DNA of 64,000 nt from CAYNZP01 sp964401835 (GTDB lineage: Bacteria > Planctomycetota > Phycisphaerae > SM23-33): assembly GCA_964401835.1 (NCBI GenBank), contig CAYNZP010000001.1:124001-188000 (forward strand), in the 5' to 3' direction. Position numbers and translations under genes: made by a program. How positions within the stretch are numbered: position 1 is the stretch's first letter; each line of letters starts with the position of its first letter. Shown here one piece after another: positions 35,219 through 42,961 of this stretch. A model generated the notes under the pieces. It worked only from the letters and a program-made list of their open reading frames with translations. It ran no database searches and was not told where the DNA came from.

Positions 35219-36142
35219 GTGGGATATAACTGCGTGGTATGTGTAAAACAGGTGCCGGATACAAAGCGTATCACCGGCGAAGCTATGAAGGAAGACGGGA
35301 CGGTAAACCGCCAGGCCCTTCCAGCGGTTTTCAATCCGGAAGACCTCAACGCCCTGGAAGAAGCCCTGGCAGTTCGCGACAAATTCGGTGGCACGGTGAC
35401 GGCTGTTACTATGGGCCTGCCAAGTGCCTGCGAAGTCCTTCGCGAGTCACTGTTCCGCGGTGCGGACCGGGTCGTGTTGATAACCGACCGCCGTGCGGCA
35501 GCGTCCGACACGCTGGCGACCAGCTACATCCTTTCATGTGCGATAAGCAAACTCAATCCGGATATCGTCTTCTGTGGGCACCAGGCCATCGACGGCGACA
35601 CAGCCCAGGTCGGCCCGCAGCTTGCCCAAAAGCTCGGGTTTAAACTGGTAACCTACTTGGAAGAGCTTCAGGGGATCGAAAAAGACGCCGTCAAAATCAA
35701 GCGGAACGTCGGCAACGGTTGGGAAGTCGTCTCAGCCACGTTGCCGGTGCTGGTGACGGTGATGGAATCAGCCAATACTCCAAGCCCATGTGCGGCCATG
35801 AAGATGATGAAGTTCAAAAAGGCCAAGTCCAAGGCTGAGGTCGAAAAGTTGGCCGAGCACCTGCTCGAGGGCGATTTTGAGAATTATACAGCCGAACTCA
35901 AGGCTTCCGAGGTCGAGAAATACTGCCAGAAACTTGCCGACAAGGGCCTGCTTATAGACCAGTGGGACCTCGACGATATTGAGGCGGACCTTGACTGGTG
36001 CGGAATGAGCGGCTCTCCGACCAAGGTCAACCGAATTCAGTCGGTTGTCCTTGCCGGCGGCGAATACAAGCAGTACCAGCCGACCAACGAGGCCGTTAGT
36101 GAACTTGTAAGCGAACTCATAGAAGATCACACCATTGGTTAA
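35219..36142 (+). CDS. etfB: Electron transfer flavoprotein beta subunit
   Basis: A 307-aa ETF-beta that carries AMP or a second FAD in the ETF heterodimer. CVVCVKQVPDT is the family start, FNPEDLNALEEAL the helix following, and SDTLATSYILSCAI..GHQAIDGDTAQVGPQLA the cofactor/recognition region. It is longer than the typical ~255 aa because of a C-terminal extension. The start is GTG after AGGAG. It forms an operon with etfA and an acyl-CoA dehydrogenase. Whether this ETF bifurcates electrons cannot be decided here. Confidence 0.93.
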   Translation: MGYNCVVCVKQVPDTKRITGEAMKEDGTVNRQALPAVFNPEDLNALEEALAVRDKFGGTVTAVTMGLPSACEVLRESLFRGADRVVLITDRRAAASDTLATSYILSCAISKLNPDIVFCGHQAIDGDTAQVGPQLAQKLGFKLVTYLEELQGIEKDAVKIKRNVGNGWEVVSATLPVLVTVMESANTPSPCAAMKMMKFKKAKSKAEVEKLAEHLLEGDFENYTAELKASEVEKYCQKLADKGLLIDQWDLDDIEADLDWCGMSGSPTKVNRIQSVVLAGGEYKQYQPTNEAVSELVSELIEDHTIG

Positions 36143-36154
36143 CAGGATAAAAAT

Positions 36155-37189
36155 ATGATTGAAGTCAACAGAGAAGGCGAAGTTTGGGTTTTCGCAGAGC
36201 AGGAAGCTGGCAAGCTTTCCGACGTGCCGCTGGAGCTGCTTTCCAAAGGCAGAGAGCTGGCCGACAAGCTTGGTGTTAAAGTAGGCACGGTTCTTCTCGG
36301 CAGTGGAGTAGATGGTCTTGCCGATACCTTGTTCGCTCACGGGGCTGACAAGGTTTACCTGGTCGATGATGCGAAGCTCGAACACTATCAAACCGCAAGT
36401 TACAACAAGGTTATCTGCGACCTGATTGCAGATAACAAGCCGCAGATTTTCCTGTACGGAGCGACCGCCATCGGCCGTGACCTGGCACCGACAGTTGCCA
36501 GCTCGATGAAGTGCGGCCTGACGGCTGACTGCACCGACCTGCAAATCGGCCAGCACAAAGAGGCAGCTACCAAGGAAGTTCATGAAAACCTGCTGCTTCA
36601 GATTCGACCTGCTTTTGGCGGAAACATCATCGCTACGATTGTAAACCCGCACCGCTGGCCGCAAATGGCAACTGTCCGCGAAGGTGTCATGCCGATGTGT
36701 GAACCGGATGCCAAGCGAAAAGGCGAAGTGGTCAAGTGCGATCATAACCTCAACGGTTTCGAGCTTCCGATCGAAATCATCGAGACGCACCGCCGGGAAA
36801 AGAAGGTAAACCTAAAAGCTGCCCGCATCATCGTATGCGGCGGTGCCGGTGTCGGAAGCAAAGATAACTTCAAGCTTATCTGGGATCTTGCCCACTGCCT
36901 CGGCGCAGCTGTCGGCGGCAGCAGAGCGGCTGTTGACCTTGGCTATATCGATCACGATCACCAGGTCGGCCAGACCGGAACGACAGTTAGGCCGGCGCTT
37001 TATATCGCTGCTGGCGTTAGCGGAGCTATCCAGCACATAGCCGGCATGCAGGAATCGGCCAAGATAATCGCGATAAATGACGACCCCGACGCGCCGATCT
37101 TCAGTTCTGCGAATTACGGTATCGTTGGTGACCTTAACGACGTTATTCCCAAGATGATCAAGGCTATCCGTAGCGGCGGACATGCATAG
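36155..37189 (+). CDS. etfA: Electron transfer flavoprotein alpha subunit
   Basis: A 344-aa ETF-alpha binding FAD. The C-terminal FAD domain is diagnostic: IIVCGGAGVGSKDNFKLI, GAAVGGSRAAVDLGYIDHDHQVGQTG, PALYIAAGVSGAIQH and IAINDDPDAPIF. It is 12 nt after etfB and followed 47 nt later by the acyl-CoA dehydrogenase, so the three gene products form one electron route from acyl-CoA to the quinone or ferredoxin pool. Confidence 0.95.
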   Translation: MIEVNREGEVWVFAEQEAGKLSDVPLELLSKGRELADKLGVKVGTVLLGSGVDGLADTLFAHGADKVYLVDDAKLEHYQTASYNKVICDLIADNKPQIFLYGATAIGRDLAPTVASSMKCGLTADCTDLQIGQHKEAATKEVHENLLLQIRPAFGGNIIATIVNPHRWPQMATVREGVMPMCEPDAKRKGEVVKCDHNLNGFELPIEIIETHRREKKVNLKAARIIVCGGAGVGSKDNFKLIWDLAHCLGAAVGGSRAAVDLGYIDHDHQVGQTGTTVRPALYIAAGVSGAIQHIAGMQESAKIIAINDDPDAPIFSSANYGIVGDLNDVIPKMIKAIRSGGHA

Positions 37190-37236
37190 TTTAAAGAAAA
37201 CAACAAAGCCTAACAGGAACAGAAAAAAGGAAGAAA

Positions 37237-38982
37237 ATGGCGAACTTCTTTACAGATAACGAAGATATTCAGTTTCTTTTCAAGCACATGGACATCGCAA
37301 AATTGGCAGGAATCGTCGAAGAGGATTTCCGCTTTGCCAAAGAATTTGACTTTGCCCCGGAAAACGTAGCCGACGCTCTCGATAACTACGAGCGAATCCT
37401 TACTTCTCTCGGCGAGACCTGTGCAGATCAGATAGCTCCCACCGCTGAAGATACCGACCGTACGGGCAACGAGCTTAACGAAGACGGCTCGGTAACGCGT
37501 GCCCCGGGTATCGCCAAGGCGATAGAACTTCTCGGTAAGAGTGAGTTGATGGGCTTTACGCTGCCGTATCGTTTTGGCGGCATCAACTGTCCGCAGCTTG
37601 TTTACACGATGAGCAACGACATCGTCAGCCGGGCCGACGCATCGCTGATGAACATCTACGGCCTGCAGGGAATCGCAGAAACAATCAACGCGTTTGCTTC
37701 TGAGGAAATCAAGCAGGAATACCTGCCAAGGATGGCTTCGGGCGAATGGACAGGCGCGATGGTCCTGACCGAGCCGGACGCAGGTAGCGACCTCCAGGCT
37801 GTGAAGGTTCGTGCATATCAGGATGACGACGGAAACTGGTTTGTCCATGGCGTCAAGCGATTCATAACCAACGGCTGCGGTGAAGTGCTGCTGGTACTGG
37901 CCCGAACCGAGCCGGAAATCACCGACGGTCGCGGGCTAAGTCTGCTGCTTGTCGAAGCGGGCCCGACCGTGAAGGTTCGCAGGCTTGAAGACAAGCTGGG
38001 CATCCACGGCAGCCCGACGTGCGAAATTTTCTTCGATAACTCCCCCGCCAAGCTCATCGGTGAGCGTCAGCGTGGACTTATCACATACGTAATGAGTCTG
38101 ATGAACGGCGCCCGCGTGGGTATTGCGGCTCAGTCGCTGGGTATTGGCGAGGCAGCCTACAGGGTCGCTCGCGATTACGCCCACAGCCGAAAGCAGTTTG
38201 GCACGGCCATCGAAAACTTCCCTGCTCTGCGTGAACTGCTTGTCCAGATGAGTGTTGACATTCAGGCCGCCCGATCTCTGACATACCATGCGACATACTG
38301 CGTGGATATTGAAGTCGGCGCTGTCAGGAAATTCGAGTTCGGCAATATCGAAGACAAGGACGAGAGAAAGGCTGTGCGTCAGCAAGCCCGCAAGTACGGC
38401 CGGTACAACAAGGTTCTTACGCCGATGAGCAAGTACTACTCATCTGAGATGTCGATGCGTGTGGCAAACGGTTCGATTGCGGTTCTTGGCGGCAGCGGCT
38501 ACATGAAGGATTACCCGGTCGAGCGTTATCTCCGCGACAGCCGGATTACCACGATTTATGAAGGCACGAGTCAGCTTCAGGTTGTTGCAGCGGTTGCCGG
38601 CGTCATAAGCGGAACGGCTAGGACAGTTATCGAAGAACTTCTCGACCGCGACTGGCCGGAAAGCGTAGCTCCGATGATCGAGCAGATCAGAGAAGGCCTG
38701 GCAATGATGGATGAGTCGGTCGAATTTATCAAGGCCCAGCCTGGAACCAGCTATCGCGACCTTTATGCACGCAAGCTGGTCGATATCGCAACGCACCTGA
38801 TCGTTGCCATATTGTTCTGCGATCAGGCGACAGCGAGCGAGAAGAAACTACAGGTTGCCAAATACTGGTTGAACTGGCGTCTGCCGGAAATGCGGATGTT
38901 CAAAGAGCAGATTTGCTCCGGCGATGTTTCTCCTGTTGAGGAATTCGAGCTTCTGGCTGGCCCCCTGCCGGTTATCGAATAA
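37237..38982 (+). CDS. Acyl-CoA dehydrogenase partner of ETF
   Basis: A 581-aa flavoenzyme. The family core is clear: AMVLTEPDAGSDL (FAD/substrate loop), GVKRFITNGCGE, KLGIHGSPTCEIFFDN, RVGIAAQSLGIGEAAYRVARDYAHSRKQFG and the catalytic base Glu about residue 442 in TTIYEGTSQLQ. An extra ~90-residue N-terminal helical part and a C-terminal helical extension make it longer than mitochondrial types (about 400 aa), like the large bacterial subgroup. Encoded with etfBA, so it oxidises an acyl-CoA and passes electrons to this ETF. Substrate chain length cannot be read. Confidence 0.93.
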   Translation: MANFFTDNEDIQFLFKHMDIAKLAGIVEEDFRFAKEFDFAPENVADALDNYERILTSLGETCADQIAPTAEDTDRTGNELNEDGSVTRAPGIAKAIELLGKSELMGFTLPYRFGGINCPQLVYTMSNDIVSRADASLMNIYGLQGIAETINAFASEEIKQEYLPRMASGEWTGAMVLTEPDAGSDLQAVKVRAYQDDDGNWFVHGVKRFITNGCGEVLLVLARTEPEITDGRGLSLLLVEAGPTVKVRRLEDKLGIHGSPTCEIFFDNSPAKLIGERQRGLITYVMSLMNGARVGIAAQSLGIGEAAYRVARDYAHSRKQFGTAIENFPALRELLVQMSVDIQAARSLTYHATYCVDIEVGAVRKFEFGNIEDKDERKAVRQQARKYGRYNKVLTPMSKYYSSEMSMRVANGSIAVLGGSGYMKDYPVERYLRDSRITTIYEGTSQLQVVAAVAGVISGTARTVIEELLDRDWPESVAPMIEQIREGLAMMDESVEFIKAQPGTSYRDLYARKLVDIATHLIVAILFCDQATASEKKLQVAKYWLNWRLPEMRMFKEQICSGDVSPVEEFELLAGPLPVIE

Positions 38983-39003
38983 AGTTCACAATGCATTTAT
39001 AAT

Positions 39004-39035
39004 AAAAAGCCCGGTCATATCGGCCGGGCTTTTTA
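39004..39035. terminator. Bidirectional terminator
   Basis: AAAAAGCCCGG and CCGGGCTTTTT form a stem with A and T runs on both sides, between the convergent acyl-CoA dehydrogenase and galM genes; it works on either strand. Confidence 0.9.
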
Positions 39036-39053
39036 TAAGTAGAAGACTGAATT

Positions 39054-40094
39054 TTACTCAGCGTAAAACTTGTGGATCATCTCATGTTTATAGGTCTGAC
39101 CCGGACAGAGTATTATCGACGGGAAATTCGGCTGATTTACTGAGTCGGGAAAATGCTGTGTTTCCAGGCAAAAGCCAGCGTATTGCTCATATACCGCCCC
39201 TCCCTTACCAGTTAGTGAACCATCCAGAAAATTGCCCGTATAGAATTGAACGCCCGGCTCGGTTGTGTGAACTTCCAGAACCCTGCCAGAGGAAGGATCG
39301 CCTACCTTTGCTGCAAGTTTCAGCTGCCCCTCCTGGCCGTTCAGGACAAAGTTGAAATCGTATCCGAGAGGGTCATTTGTCAGTTGATCAAAACGGGAAC
39401 CAATTATTTGGTGCTTTGTGAAATCAAGTGGAGTACCAGCGACTTTTTCGATCTTGCCGGTGGGCATTAAAGCATTATCTACAGCCGTGAAACTCTCGGC
39501 GTTTATCATGATTTCATGATCGAGAATATCTCCGCAGCCGGCGCCTTTGAGATTCCAGTAAGCGTGATTGACAATATTGACAGGCGTTGGAGCATCGGCA
39601 GCAGCTGTCATGTCCAGTTTTAATTCATTGTCATTGGTTAGGCTGTACACGACAGTTACACTTAGGTTACCCGGATAGTTTTCCTCTCCATCCTTACTGA
39701 GGTAACTGAGCTTCAAGGCCGGCCCTTCAATAATTTCAGCATCCCAGACCACCTTGTCAAAACCCTTCAGGCCGCCATGGAGGTGATTTTCGCCGGCATT
39801 GTTTGCCAGGACATATTCCTTGCCCTCAAGCTCAAACTTTGCTTTTGCGATTCGATTTGCCACGCGACCGACAATAGCTCCGAAGTATGGATGCTTGCCC
39901 AGATAGCCATCTAGGTTGTCGAAACCCAGGGTAATGTCGGCAAGCTGGCCGTCTTTATCCGGCACGTGCATTTCGGTAACTATGCCACCGAAGTTGGTTA
40001 TCTTTGCGACAAGGCCATTGTCGTTGGTCAGTGTGAAGATGTGAACCGATTGGCCTTGAGATGTTTTTCCGAAATCATCTTTGGTAATGTTCAT
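39054..40094 (-). CDS. galM: Aldose 1-epimerase
   Basis: A 346-aa mutarotase interconverting alpha and beta aldohexoses. Catalytic-site motifs: the ENHLHGGLKGFD region with the substrate His, VNIVNHAYWNLKG with the general-acid His, and TTEPGVQFYTGNFLDGS with the catalytic Glu. No signal peptide, so cytosolic. A strong AGGAGAG ribosome site precedes it. It diverges from a sugar-type ABC permease gene, hinting at a sugar-uptake locus. Confidence 0.94.
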   Translation of the reverse strand: MNITKDDFGKTSQGQSVHIFTLTNDNGLVAKITNFGGIVTEMHVPDKDGQLADITLGFDNLDGYLGKHPYFGAIVGRVANRIAKAKFELEGKEYVLANNAGENHLHGGLKGFDKVVWDAEIIEGPALKLSYLSKDGEENYPGNLSVTVVYSLTNDNELKLDMTAAADAPTPVNIVNHAYWNLKGAGCGDILDHEIMINAESFTAVDNALMPTGKIEKVAGTPLDFTKHQIIGSRFDQLTNDPLGYDFNFVLNGQEGQLKLAAKVGDPSSGRVLEVHTTEPGVQFYTGNFLDGSLTGKGGAVYEQYAGFCLETQHFPDSVNQPNFPSIILCPGQTYKHEMIHKFYAE

Positions 40095-40221
40095 GTTCGC
40101 TCTCCTATCTGAGGAGTAATTTTAAGGAAAGGTCTCTGGATTGCAACTAAGGGGCTGGAAGATATGGGAGAATTCCTCTAAATTGTGCGATGAAACAACT
40201 AATCACTGTCGGAGAATTTTA

Positions 40222-41292
40222 TTGTCGTCGTTTGAAGAAAAACTTAAACCACCAGATGTGAAAAACCCCTGGCCGAGGGACCTGCTGGGTTTGTCGCTTT
40301 TGATTGTCCTTTCATTCATTTTTTTGCCAGCGTGGATTGCGGACCCGCAACGTTACTATTCGGATGTGATCGGTCAGATGGCGTCAGCTTATATCCTACC
40401 GGCGATGGGTTTTTTGCTCGCACTGCGTTGCGGCGCAATTGATATGAGTGTATGGGCTTGTTTCGCGCTGGGCGGGGCTGTTTCTGCCGGACTAATCAAT
40501 GCAGGCTTGTCGCCATTGACATCCTCTATTGCCGGAATCCTGAGCGGCTTGCTTGTCGGTTTTGCAAATTCGGTTTTGACGGTATTTGCGAAGATTTCCG
40601 CCATCCTATGCACTCTCGTTATTGGCATAGCGGTTATTCTGATAATGTTTTTTGTGTCGGGCAAACCGACGATAAAAGTACCGGATGAAACATTTTCTCA
40701 TTGGCGTCTGGTTCAGCAGGTGCCCGGTGAGAGCGATTCTGAGTCAAACGAGAACACTTCTGATTATTCCTCACCTGAAGAAGTAGAGCTTGTGCTTCCG
40801 CTTTCATCGACCCGAATGCTTCTGGTAGCTGGTTTTTACTCAGCTTTGATGTTGGCCCTGATCATTATCTCTGAAACAAAACTACGCATTGCAAACATTG
40901 ATAACAGAAAACTTGTATTTGTGGCACTTATTGTTTCAGGAGGTCTGGCCGGGGCTGGCGGTGCGATTTGGCTGATCGGTAGCGGCTCTGCCCCGCTTCT
41001 TACCAGGCCTATCGGAGACTTGCGCATACCAGCGGCTGCACTACTTGCAGGTGGATTGCTTTTTGCCGGGTCACGGAGAGTTCTTCTGGCGTGCCTGTGT
41101 CTTCCGCTTTCGTTTTTGATTGCGACTCTTTGGCGGCAGGAGACATTTCACTGGCAGATGTTCGGCTATTCACTGCAAATGCTTCTCTTGATTGCCTTGG
41201 TTGTTTCAGTGCACTTGCTATTTGTGCTGACAATCAAGATTATCGGGAAAATCCGCAAGACTAACCGGCCGGCCACGTCACAAGATAACTAA
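40222..41292 (+). CDS. Orphan sugar-type ABC transporter permease
   Basis: A ~356-aa membrane protein of the BPD_transp_2 (RbsC/AraH-like) family: about eight to ten membrane segments, the LRCGAIDMSVWACFALGGAVSAGL stretch typical of the family, and LVSGGLAGAGGAIW in the C-terminal half. It is the inner-membrane channel of a sugar ABC importer, yet no ATPase or binding protein is encoded nearby. A polar, Ser/Glu-rich insert (residues ~170-195) lies between helices. I favour TTG 40222, 7 nt after GGAG; TTG 40141 would add 27 unlikely residues. Its stop overlaps the convergent prfB stop by a few bases. It may be a relic. Confidence 0.75.
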   Translation: MSSFEEKLKPPDVKNPWPRDLLGLSLLIVLSFIFLPAWIADPQRYYSDVIGQMASAYILPAMGFLLALRCGAIDMSVWACFALGGAVSAGLINAGLSPLTSSIAGILSGLLVGFANSVLTVFAKISAILCTLVIGIAVILIMFFVSGKPTIKVPDETFSHWRLVQQVPGESDSESNENTSDYSSPEEVELVLPLSSTRMLLVAGFYSALMLALIIISETKLRIANIDNRKLVFVALIVSGGLAGAGGAIWLIGSGSAPLLTRPIGDLRIPAAALLAGGLLFAGSRRVLLACLCLPLSFLIATLWRQETFHWQMFGYSLQMLLLIALVVSVHLLFVLTIKIIGKIRKTNRPATSQDN

Positions 41293-42402
41293 ACTTTACT
41301 TCCTGCGCGGTGTCTCAGATATGAGTCGATAAATTCCTGGATATCTCCGTCAAGAACTTTGTCGGTGTGCGGGCTTTTCAGTTCTGTTCTTTCGTCTCTT
41401 ACCAATTGATAAGGATAAAGAACATACGAGCGGATCTGATTTCCGAAGGCTATTTCGCCCTTATTGCCATACATCTTTGCCAGCTCCCTGTCGCGTTTAG
41501 CCTGCTCGAATTGATAAAGCTTCGCGCCCAACATCTTCCGGGCAGCGGCCCTGTTCTTGTGCTGAGAGCGATCGTTTTGGCACTGTACTACAATTCCGGT
41601 CGGGGTGTGAGTCAGGCGTACAGCGCTGGAGGTTTTGTTTACGTGTTGTCCCCCTGCACCGCTGGCACGGTAGGTGTCTTCACGAACATCCTTATCCCAA
41701 TCTATATCCACCTCAACGTCCGCAAGTTCCGGAAGCACATCGACAGATGCGAAACTTGTGTGGCGTCGGCTCTGTGAATCAAACGGACTTATTCGCACAA
41801 GACGATGAACGCCCCTCTCGCAGGATAAGTAACCGTAAGCATAAGGCCCTGTTATCTGAAGGGTCATGCTACGAATGCCTGCTTCCTCGCCGTCAACTCG
41901 GTCAACTTCTTTAATTTTATAGCCGGCGATTTCGAAATATCTCAGGTACATGCGAAGAAGCATCTCAGCCCAGTCGCAACTTTCCGTGCCACCGGCTCCG
42001 GCGTGAATGGAGAAGAAACAATTTCCCGCGTCATGCGCTCCTGAAAGAAGGGTTTTCAACTCTAGCGATTCAAGCTGATTGTTTATTTGGTTTGCTTCGC
42101 AGACGGCTTCATTTAAGTCTTCTTCGCTGTCAGCTTCGACGGCAAGGTCGTAAAGCACTTCAAGATCGCCTATTTTATCGAGTAGTTCTTCTGTTGGTTG
42201 AATAAGAGATTTGAGTGCCTTCAATTCGCTGACGACATCCTGGGCAGCTTCTGGATTTCCCCAAAAATCCGATTTGGACATTTGGTTTTCCAGTTCACCC
42301 ATGCGAGTTTTCTTGGCAGGCAAGTCAAAGAGAGTCCCGGATAGCTACGATCCGGGACCGAATGGATTCAATTGTGTCTTTTAAACCTTCAGCTTCTATC
42401 AT
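41289..42402 (-). CDS. prfB: Peptide chain release factor 2, programmed +1 frameshift
   Basis: RF2, which releases nascent chains at UGA and UAA. Codon-recognition and GGQ regions are intact (TYRASGAGGQHVNKTSSAVR). The gene is read in two frames: ATG 42402 (after AAGG) gives 25 codons to CTT TGA C at 42330-42324, where the ribosome shifts +1 and continues from GAC at 42326 to the stop at 41289, total 370 aa, matching the family length. In the E. coli gene low RF2 leaves the UGA unread and favours the shift, an autoregulatory loop. Odd: a perfect 9-bp hairpin (42358-42334) ends 3 nt before CTT, where E. coli has its SD-like AGGGGG. Confidence 0.95.
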
Positions 42403-42480
42403 CTAGCCTTCTCCAGACAGTTCATAATAGCAGTTAACACATTTACAAACAAGGCGGTAAGCCTGCCGCCCTTAGTTAAT

Positions 42481-42603
42481 AAAAAAAGGGCAACAACCAA
42501 GGTGGAGGGAGACCTTGGCGTCGCCCCAAATAGCCGCAACCCTTATAGTGCAGGCGGAGGGAGACCTACACCGTTACTGGGTGCAGCGGACAAATTCAAT
42601 GCC
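42481..42603 (-). ncRNA. Candidate small RNA with anti-Shine-Dalgarno loops
   Basis: A self-contained transcription unit of about 120 nt. Two hairpins have unrelated stems but the same loop core CUCCCUCC: hairpin 1 at 42571-42548 (GTGTAGG/CCTGCAC) and hairpin 2 at 42526-42488 (CCAAGGT/ACCTTGG extended by GGGCGAC/GTTGCCC). Hairpin 2 is directly followed by seven T's (42487-42481), a proper intrinsic terminator. Each stem needs one G.U pair on this strand that would be an A.C or C.A mismatch on the other, which fixes the strand. The exposed loop is complementary to GGAGGGAG, i.e. SD-like sequences. Ends are inferred. Confidence 0.72.
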
Positions 42604-42609
42604 GTTTTA

Positions 42610-42637
42610 ATTATATGTCGGAAGTTGTAAGTTACAA
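42610..42637 (-). promoter_or_regulatory. Promoter of the candidate small RNA
   Basis: Minus strand TTGTAA (42637-42632), 16 bp, TATAAT (42615-42610), with transcription expected to begin about 42603. No other gene is near enough for it to serve first. Confidence 0.65.
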
Positions 42638-42961
42638 TCTTTAAACGATTCAGAGCATTTTTTGTTTAATAAATTTAGTTCTGAAAAATTAATAAGCGGT
42701 TTTAACTCACAGAGGCGGGGTGCCGTAACCGCCGCCAACGAAAAATTGCTCTATTGACCGTCACGTTGCACAAGTCCTACATAAACAAGAAGATTACGGC
42801 GGCACCAAGACCTGCAATATGGGCCCAGCCGGAAGAATCGCTAAGCCCTTCCGCTTAAAGCATCTATCGCCCATCCGTGGGCGCTAGATGCCGAGGACAC
42901 CGGCGGATAAAACCAGCCGTGGCAAACCGTTATCCGGTGCCGGGTAAAAGCAAATGCTTCT
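42638..42961. other. Structured gene-free stretch between nrdJ and the small RNA
   Basis: No intact gene. On the minus strand two strong hairpins follow nrdJ: 42898-42939 (CACC/GGTG with a GCC bulge, then GGATAA/TTATCC) and 42860-42891 (GCATCTA + CGCCCA stem, one internal mismatch, 4-nt loop). They may be the nrdJ 3' end. Further left, one frame reads SGWAHIAGLGAAVIFLFM then stop, similar to the last helix of rhomboid proteases, so a decayed gene is possible but unproven. Confidence 0.45.

Noticed and set aside
35768..36790. 340-codon minus-strand frame
   Set aside because: Antisense to etfB and etfA, which have clear motifs and ribosome sites.
42498..42571. CsrA-sequestering RNA on the plus strand (GGA loops)
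   Set aside because: The plus strand also shows GGAGGGA loops, but the stems pair fully only on the minus strand (G.U pairs), and promoter and T-tract are on the minus strand.
42641..42960. tmRNA, RNase P RNA or SRP RNA
   Set aside because: None of the conserved core sequences of these RNAs is present on either strand.
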